A stretch of 64,000 nucleotides of DNA from Caloramator quimbayensis (lineage in GTDB: Bacteria; Bacillota; Clostridia; Clostridiales; Caloramatoraceae): NCBI RefSeq assembly GCF_900167605.1, contig NZ_FUYH01000001.1, positions 186,001 to 250,000 on the forward strand. Reading direction: 5' to 3'. This document shows positions 60,622 through 64,000 of this stretch, piece after piece (within the stretch, counting starts at the first letter, position 1; the number at the start of each line of letters is the position of its first letter). The notes under the pieces are model-generated. The model saw only the letters and a list, made by a program, of their open reading frames with translations. It was not told the DNA's origin and did no database searches. Both the position numbers and the translations under genes were made by a program.

Positions 60622-63600
60622 CTAATAAGCCCTTCCTGTTGGCGAAAGCTTGTTTTCACTCATATCGTATATATCAAGAAGCTGTATAACCTGAGGCATC
60701 TTCTTCATTTCATCAACTATCCCGTCAGTTTTAAGCTCAATTATAACATATCTTCCTGTCTGTGATAATGCTGATTTTAAAGGCACACTGTTAGTATAAA
60801 CCCTTTTTATAGCTCTTCCCGTTACGCTGTAGGATAGGGCTGACAGCTTTGTTGCATCTATATCCTTATCGTATTCTATGCAAAGAGAATCTATAATATC
60901 ATTTGCCCCCTTAATAGCAGTAATCTGAGCCATTCCATTTACATATTTAACCTGAGGTGGTATTTTATCCTGAATTTTTATTGGAGTGCTTGAAGTATAA
61001 ACCCCAATATCAACGCTCTCTCCAAAGCTGTTTTGAAGCTTATTATTAGAATCGGGAACTATGTTTAAAAGATATATCCCGTTTTCTGTACCATAGTTTG
61101 AAGTTAGAGTTACAACGGTTTTACCTTCGCTGTTTAATGATACATCCATTGATAAAACCTGCGCACCGTTTACTTTAAATGCGCTGTCATCAACATACTT
61201 TAAATATTGGTCAAAGGTAACAACTACAGTATTTTTGGATATCGCCTCTATTTTTATAACCTTAGGCTTGCTCTCCTGCGAATTAAATGCTGTAAAGCTG
61301 CTGTTTAAGAGTATCTGCCCTACTATTGCATTTTTAGTACTGTCCTCAACATCCTTTACAAAAAGGTTGTATCCTGCATCTATTAGGGACTTTTCATAAT
61401 CAGTAAGGCTTATCTTTATAATCTTATCTCCATCTTCAAAGATAGGATTCTTTGTTATTTTTCTCATGCTTCCATCTGCTGCATTTTGAAGATAATAGTT
61501 TGATGCATCGAGGGCTGTATTATTTACCCCTTCACTGAAGAATACATAAAGGCACTGTTCAAGCCCTGCAACAAACTTTTTAGTAACCTTTACTACCTTA
61601 GGCGGGGTTTTATCTGTAAGGTTTATACTTTGAGTATATATATCGATTTTATTTAAAGAATTAAATTTATCCTCAATGCCTAAAAGTTTTACTATGATGT
61701 TTACTGCTGAATCAGATTTTTTAAAATTTATCCTGTATTTTATATTGTCTCCAAGGTTTGATATTGCATTTACTAAAATTCTCTCTCCTCTATTATCTAT
61801 TAAATCAACATTAGCTGCTGTAAAATTAACTTCTCTGTTAAACTGGGCTAAAAGGGATGTGTCGCTCTCCTGCGTTATTGATAAAACTTTTAAAGGCTCA
61901 GCCTCTGTATTTATAGATATTGGAAGGTTTACGCTCTGAAATTTATTGTTATATTTATCTATTACTTCTAAGTTTCCTACCTTTCCTAATATGTTTATGC
62001 TGTTTACAGAAGAAGTTATAGGGTATCCCTTCTTAAAAGAGTTGTCATAAAATTTTACAAATACCCTGCTTACAGGATTTGAATCAAGGCTTACAGTCAT
62101 ATCAGCATCTTTATATATGCCAAGGGCAGTATATGCTGCATTTGTATGATAAAAATTAAGATTTGTAAGGTTTGCTACTGGTCTGTTAAAATCAACTACC
62201 GCAACCGACTGATTAACCGCCTTAACCTTTGCTGTTATAGGCGAAGTTTCATTTTTATAAACAAAGCTTAATGTTTTTGATGGGGCTTCTTTAAGTTCAA
62301 AATCCTTAAAGCCTTTTACCGTAACATCATACTGGCTGCCCTCTGTCATTGCAGAATATAAAGATACTAATATAGTATTTGTGTCATATCCAGTATATGT
62401 GCTGCCCGATGCTATAAGGTTTCCACCCTTTCTAACCTCTACCGTACCGCCCGATATGTTTTTGACAGGCTCACTAAAACTTATGCAAATGTTTGAAGCT
62501 CCATAGGGCTTTACAGATAGAACTTCAGGATTGCTGTTATCAAGAGCTGTAAAATCCTTAACTGTTTTCTCTATTTTTTTACTCTTTAAATCCCTGACAT
62601 TATCAACAGCAATAGTATAAAGAGCACCTTTATCTAAACTAAAGGCTGGAGTTACTACAACAGTTTTATCATCATCTAAAAGCTGAACCGTTGATGTTAT
62701 TGGGGTTGTCCCCTTAAAGAGCCTGAAATTGCTGTTTAAAACCGTTGTAATGTCAAGTTTTTTGTTAAACTTTAATATAACTTCTTTTAAATTATTTGAA
62801 GTTATACTAACAAGGCTTAAACCTACTTCCTTTACCTTTAAATTCAGCTTTACCTTATCCTTATAACCATCTATTTCTCCAAAATATGTATACTCTCCAG
62901 GTTTTGATGTATCTATTTTATCTGCATTCCATTTAACAGGTACATCTCTCATTGTACCATCGCTAAGCTTTACCTTAAATGTCTTTGGCAGTTCACATTC
63001 ATCATCTTCATTAAGCTCAAGGTTTACATCGCTTGCCTCAACTATTTTTTCGTTTAATACATTAATGTTCATTGTAACTTTATATGTATATCCTTTAACC
63101 ACTCCTGTTATTGTATAGGTTTTAGGAGTTGAAGTATCTACTTCCTGACTATCCCATACAACCTCAAGCTCCTTCTCCGTTCCATCCTTCATTAATGCCT
63201 TAACCTTATCAGGGAATTTTACCTCATCATCAATATTTACTGTAATATTAACAGGATTAATATTTTGTATTATCACACTCTTATCCCATACGTTAAACCT
63301 TTTAACAATACTTTTGCTGTTTTTATCTGAGGATCCCGCTATTTTTGAGTAAACAATTAATACATAGCTTCCTCCCTCATTTAATGCATAGCTTATTTTA
63401 TAAGGGCTTTTAGGGTTGTAATAGGTTTTAGTAAATCCCTTTGTAATATCTATAGTTTTCTTTGTCTTTTCATTGCTTAATATAACCCTGTACTGCACCT
63501 TAGTGTTTCCTGTAGATGTTATGCTTAAATTCAATTTATCTCCTGTTTCATAGTTTGTACTAATTGCTGCAACCACTGGAACTACAGAAACCTTTGGAGC

Positions 63601-63687
63601 TGCAAAAGCACCTATATAGCCTAAGACTTCACAAATCAAAAAAATAAATGATAAAAAAACAATGCTCATTCTCTTATTCTTTCCCAT
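60622..63687 (-). CDS. Large secreted Ig-like surface protein
   Basis: This 1021-residue protein has a signal peptide (RMSIVFLSFIFLICEVLGYIGAFA), an N-terminal unit (about 35-130), two bacterial Ig-like group-4 repeats (about 140-210 and 215-285; DDEVKFPDKVKALMKDG, VVWDSQEVDTSTPKTYTITG and VKWNADKIDTSKPGEYTYFG), then several SbsA-type Ig-like modules (LVSITSNNLKEVILKFNKKL; PKVIKIEAISKNTVVVTFDQ) to the C-terminus. No SLH or sortase signal is visible, so it may attach through the surface glycan made by the neighbouring cluster. GGAGGG precedes ATG. Likely an S-layer-like or adhesive protein. Confidence 0.85.
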   Translation of the reverse strand: MGKNKRMSIVFLSFIFLICEVLGYIGAFAAPKVSVVPVVAAISTNYETGDKLNLSITSTGNTKVQYRVILSNEKTKKTIDITKGFTKTYYNPKSPYKISYALNEGGSYVLIVYSKIAGSSDKNSKSIVKRFNVWDKSVIIQNINPVNITVNIDDEVKFPDKVKALMKDGTEKELEVVWDSQEVDTSTPKTYTITGVVKGYTYKVTMNINVLNEKIVEASDVNLELNEDDECELPKTFKVKLSDGTMRDVPVKWNADKIDTSKPGEYTYFGEIDGYKDKVKLNLKVKEVGLSLVSITSNNLKEVILKFNKKLDITTVLNSNFRLFKGTTPITSTVQLLDDDKTVVVTPAFSLDKGALYTIAVDNVRDLKSKKIEKTVKDFTALDNSNPEVLSVKPYGASNICISFSEPVKNISGGTVEVRKGGNLIASGSTYTGYDTNTILVSLYSAMTEGSQYDVTVKGFKDFELKEAPSKTLSFVYKNETSPITAKVKAVNQSVAVVDFNRPVANLTNLNFYHTNAAYTALGIYKDADMTVSLDSNPVSRVFVKFYDNSFKKGYPITSSVNSINILGKVGNLEVIDKYNNKFQSVNLPISINTEAEPLKVLSITQESDTSLLAQFNREVNFTAANVDLIDNRGERILVNAISNLGDNIKYRINFKKSDSAVNIIVKLLGIEDKFNSLNKIDIYTQSINLTDKTPPKVVKVTKKFVAGLEQCLYVFFSEGVNNTALDASNYYLQNAADGSMRKITKNPIFEDGDKIIKISLTDYEKSLIDAGYNLFVKDVEDSTKNAIVGQILLNSSFTAFNSQESKPKVIKIEAISKNTVVVTFDQYLKYVDDSAFKVNGAQVLSMDVSLNSEGKTVVTLTSNYGTENGIYLLNIVPDSNNKLQNSFGESVDIGVYTSSTPIKIQDKIPPQVKYVNGMAQITAIKGANDIIDSLCIEYDKDIDATKLSALSYSVTGRAIKRVYTNSVPLKSALSQTGRYVIIELKTDGIVDEMKKMPQVIQLLDIYDMSENKLSPTGRAY

Positions 63688-64000
63688 ATTATCCCTCCAT
63701 TATATATAAGACGCTTATTATACTAATATTGTTCATATATACCAATATTTTATCATTAACGACACAGAAATGCCATAAAAACTAAAAAGCGTCCTATCAG
63801 AAGGAATTTGTCACTTGTCAACTGGGTGGCACTTTTGTATGGGATTTGTAAATTTCTTTCGTCTATATTAGTGGTATATATTTTTAATAATCTTCTCCAT
63901 ATTTTATTCATAATTGCAATATATAATATTTTTGATAATGAATCGATATTTTGCCACAGTTTAGCGAAGATTTTAATATATAATTAATGTATAATTAATT
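63688..64000. other. Intergenic region at right edge
   Basis: These 313 bases carry the promoter side of the Ig-like gene and copy 5 of the repeat. A 51-codon minus-strand frame (63911-63756, beginning NKIWRRLLKIYTTNID) passes through the repeat and reads KSATQLTSDK there, but it has no ribosome site and I do not call it a gene. Nothing else was recognised. Confidence 0.5.
63808..63834 (-). repeat. Copy 5 of the TGTCAACTGGGTGGCACTT repeat
   Basis: TTTGTCACTTGTCAACTGGG then TGGCACTT. It contains the 19-bp core at 63816-63834 plus the same left extension as copy 4 (TTTGTCACTTGTCA). It lies in the gap right of the Ig-like gene. Confidence 0.7.

Noticed and set aside
63756-63911. 51-codon minus-strand frame through repeat copy 5
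   Set aside because: No ribosome site and no recognisable protein feature; kept only as a note on how the repeat can be translated.

Overview
The window looks like a chromosomal segment of a low-GC, spore-forming member of the Clostridia. This rests on AT-rich DNA, strong AGGAGG ribosome sites, three CotS-type spore-coat genes, a TRAP-fed uronate pathway and an S-layer-like Ig protein. The genus cannot be fixed from the sequence alone; a moderately thermophilic Caloramator-like relative is only a guess. No rRNA, tRNA or CRISPR array was recognised.

Layout. 1-3109: the tail of a GT4 glycosyltransferase, a hairpin repeat, and a CbiMQO cobalt-uptake operon with an attenuator-like leader. 3391-9027: spore-coat cluster (CotS, CotS-like, CotS, GT4) split by a TnpB-only IS200/IS605-type element. 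9222-10727: M32 carboxypeptidase. 10854-23912: a complete D-glucuronate (hexuronate) locus, almost all on the minus strand: TRAP importer DctPQM, Bh0493-type uronate isomerase, SDR fructuronate reductase, mannonate dehydratase, KDG kinase, KDPG aldolase, a GH31 glycosidase, a cupin protein, and LacI and IclR regulators with visible operators. 24069-25550: a methyl-accepting protein.

25647-30304 is the most interesting part. A manC-type mannose-1-phosphate guanylyltransferase gene is split in two by a 3.6-kb element. The element carries a large serine recombinase, a small gene overlapping it, a HepT/MntA (HEPN/MNT) pair and a Uma2 nuclease-fold gene. The flanks share a GATA core. Joining them at this core gives a gap-free 354-codon ManC in register with the intact paralogue at 57630-58706. 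The element-side flanks are 10-bp inverted repeats. The arrangement resembles sporulation-excised intervening elements such as sigK-skin and spsM-SPbeta. The split manC also has a sigma-K-like promoter candidate.

30416-38939 holds a small membrane protein, a LysM-CAP protein, a lipoprotein-like exported protein, UppP, an S41 protease, and a MacAB-like efflux operon. 39016-60525 is a surface-polysaccharide cluster: polyprenyl-phosphate sugar transferase, many GT4/GT2 enzymes, Wzm/Wzt export, coiled-coil methyltransferase, GMD, RMD, ManC and an O-antigen-ligase/polymerase-like membrane protein. It would make and export a glycan that probably contains GDP-D-rhamnose-derived sugar. It has been invaded by an ISL3 element, an IS3 remnant and a zinc-ribbon DDE transposase. 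60622-63687 encodes a 1021-residue Ig-like surface protein.

Recurring motifs cut across these regions. A 19-bp sequence (TGTCAACTGGGTGGCACTT and variants) lies at or in the 3' ends of four genes and once more near the right edge. AATAAGTAACCGTCCCT units recur in three intergenic regions. Hairpins mask the ribosome site or start codon of three unrelated transposases. Several genes lack a standard start codon at the position their coding signal requires.
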